Positions 44,166 to 44,404 of a DNA stretch of 44,404 bases are shown in pieces. The notes under the pieces are model-generated. The model did no database searches and was not told where the DNA came from. It saw nothing but the letters and a program-made list of their open reading frames with translations. Each line of letters begins with the position of its first letter. Within the stretch, counting starts at the first letter, position 1. This stretch comes from Sphaerobacteraceae bacterium (lineage in GTDB: Bacteria > Chloroflexota > Chloroflexia > Thermomicrobiales > Thermomicrobiaceae). The stretch is taken from the NCBI GenBank assembly GCA_007695115.1, contig REEK01000133.1:1-44404 (forward strand), read 5' to 3'. The translations under genes and the position numbers were made by a program.

Positions 44166-44404
44166 CTACCCCCACCTCGCCGCGATGCCGAGATCAGACA
44201 GCACCGTCCGCAACACCCGGGCGGTTGCTTCATCTCGATCCTCACTGATCACGCGCACGAACAACCGATCATTACTGACTGGCTCCACGGTCAGACCCTG
44301 GGCCGCGAGCGCCTCGCTCAGCCGCTCCAGCTCACCGGCATGGCTCAGCTGCACCATCAGACCACGGGAGATCCGGGCACGTCGATACGTCTCCGCCCAC
44401 TCCT
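44166..44404 (-). CDS. C-terminal fragment of an unidentified protein (continues beyond right edge)
   Basis: A minus-strand frame open from the right edge to a stop at 44166. It gives at least 79 residues, with the segments EWAETYRRARISRGLMVQL and HAGELERLSEALAAQGLTVE and the ending VLSDLGIAARWG. The alternating alpha/beta pattern resembles the C-terminal accessory domain of ABC-type ATPases, but this is only a guess. It is convergent with the ureohydrolase. An internal ATG at 44357 exists but the upstream codons read on, so the true start is probably outside. Confidence 0.6.
   Translation of the reverse strand, partial: EWAETYRRARISRGLMVQLSHAGELERLSEALAAQGLTVEPVSNDRLFVRVISEDRDEATARVLRTVLSDLGIAARWG

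Overview
The window looks like a chromosomal housekeeping region of a Chloroflexota bacterium, probably near Thermomicrobia/Sphaerobacter. This is an inference from gene content: RNase Y, Rex, HrcA with CIRCE, a PIN-TRAM membrane protein, a stand-alone MutL-like ASKHA protein, a zinc-ribbon protein with repeated LPDWL motifs, and a SpoVS-domain protein. Base composition is moderately GC-rich and even throughout. I see no tRNA, rRNA, insertion sequence, prophage or CRISPR array.

Layout. 1-2.8 kb (minus): moeA overlapping the start of an S9 peptidase that runs off the left edge. 3-4.2 kb: a PIG-V-like membrane glycosyltransferase. 4.3-8.5 kb: rel-pfkB kinase-lgt with a clear promoter and a terminator shared with the convergent obg. 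8.5-13.1 kb (minus): lysA, rpoD, obg. 13.2-15.9 kb: an ABC-F ATPase overlapping coaE. 16.0-16.6 kb: a DsbA-family gene with an in-frame TGA at its active-site position. 16.9-19.4 kb: a site-2 protease with CBS domains, convergent with an Fsr-like MFS transporter. 19.7-22.2 kb: prfB with a programmed frameshift, overlapping a membrane metallopeptidase. 22.2-26.05 kb: hrcA-grpE-dnaK behind a perfect CIRCE operator. 26.1-30.0 kb (minus): a three-gene unit of zinc-ribbon protein, MutL-like ASKHA protein and an unknown protein. 30.2-34.0 kb (minus): PHP phosphoesterase, PIN-TRAM, ispD, ispF, dtd. 34.1-36.5 kb (minus): SpoVS-domain protein and rny. 36.8-39.4 kb: pcm, then (minus) DUF2089 regulator, DUF4097 adhesin-like protein and a small protein. 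39.7-44.1 kb: an XRE regulator, rex, a small membrane protein, an unknown gene and a guanidine-hydrolase-like ureohydrolase; a gene fragment enters from the right edge.

The most exciting observation is a likely selenoprotein at 16025-16636. A DsbA-family thioredoxin-fold protein has TGA exactly where the active-site Cys of a CPF motif should be. A two-tier hairpin starts immediately after the TGA. Its apical GGTCTT loop contains the same GGUCU as the E. coli fdhF SECIS loop, at nearly the same distance from the TGA. The rest of the protein has no Cys at all, so Sec15 would be its only redox-active chalcogen.

A second UGA recoding event lies 3.7 kb away, in prfB, the gene for the release factor that reads UGA. 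The other little-described system is the zinc-ribbon/MutL-like/unknown operon at 26.1-30.0 kb, which has no glutamate mutase genes around it.
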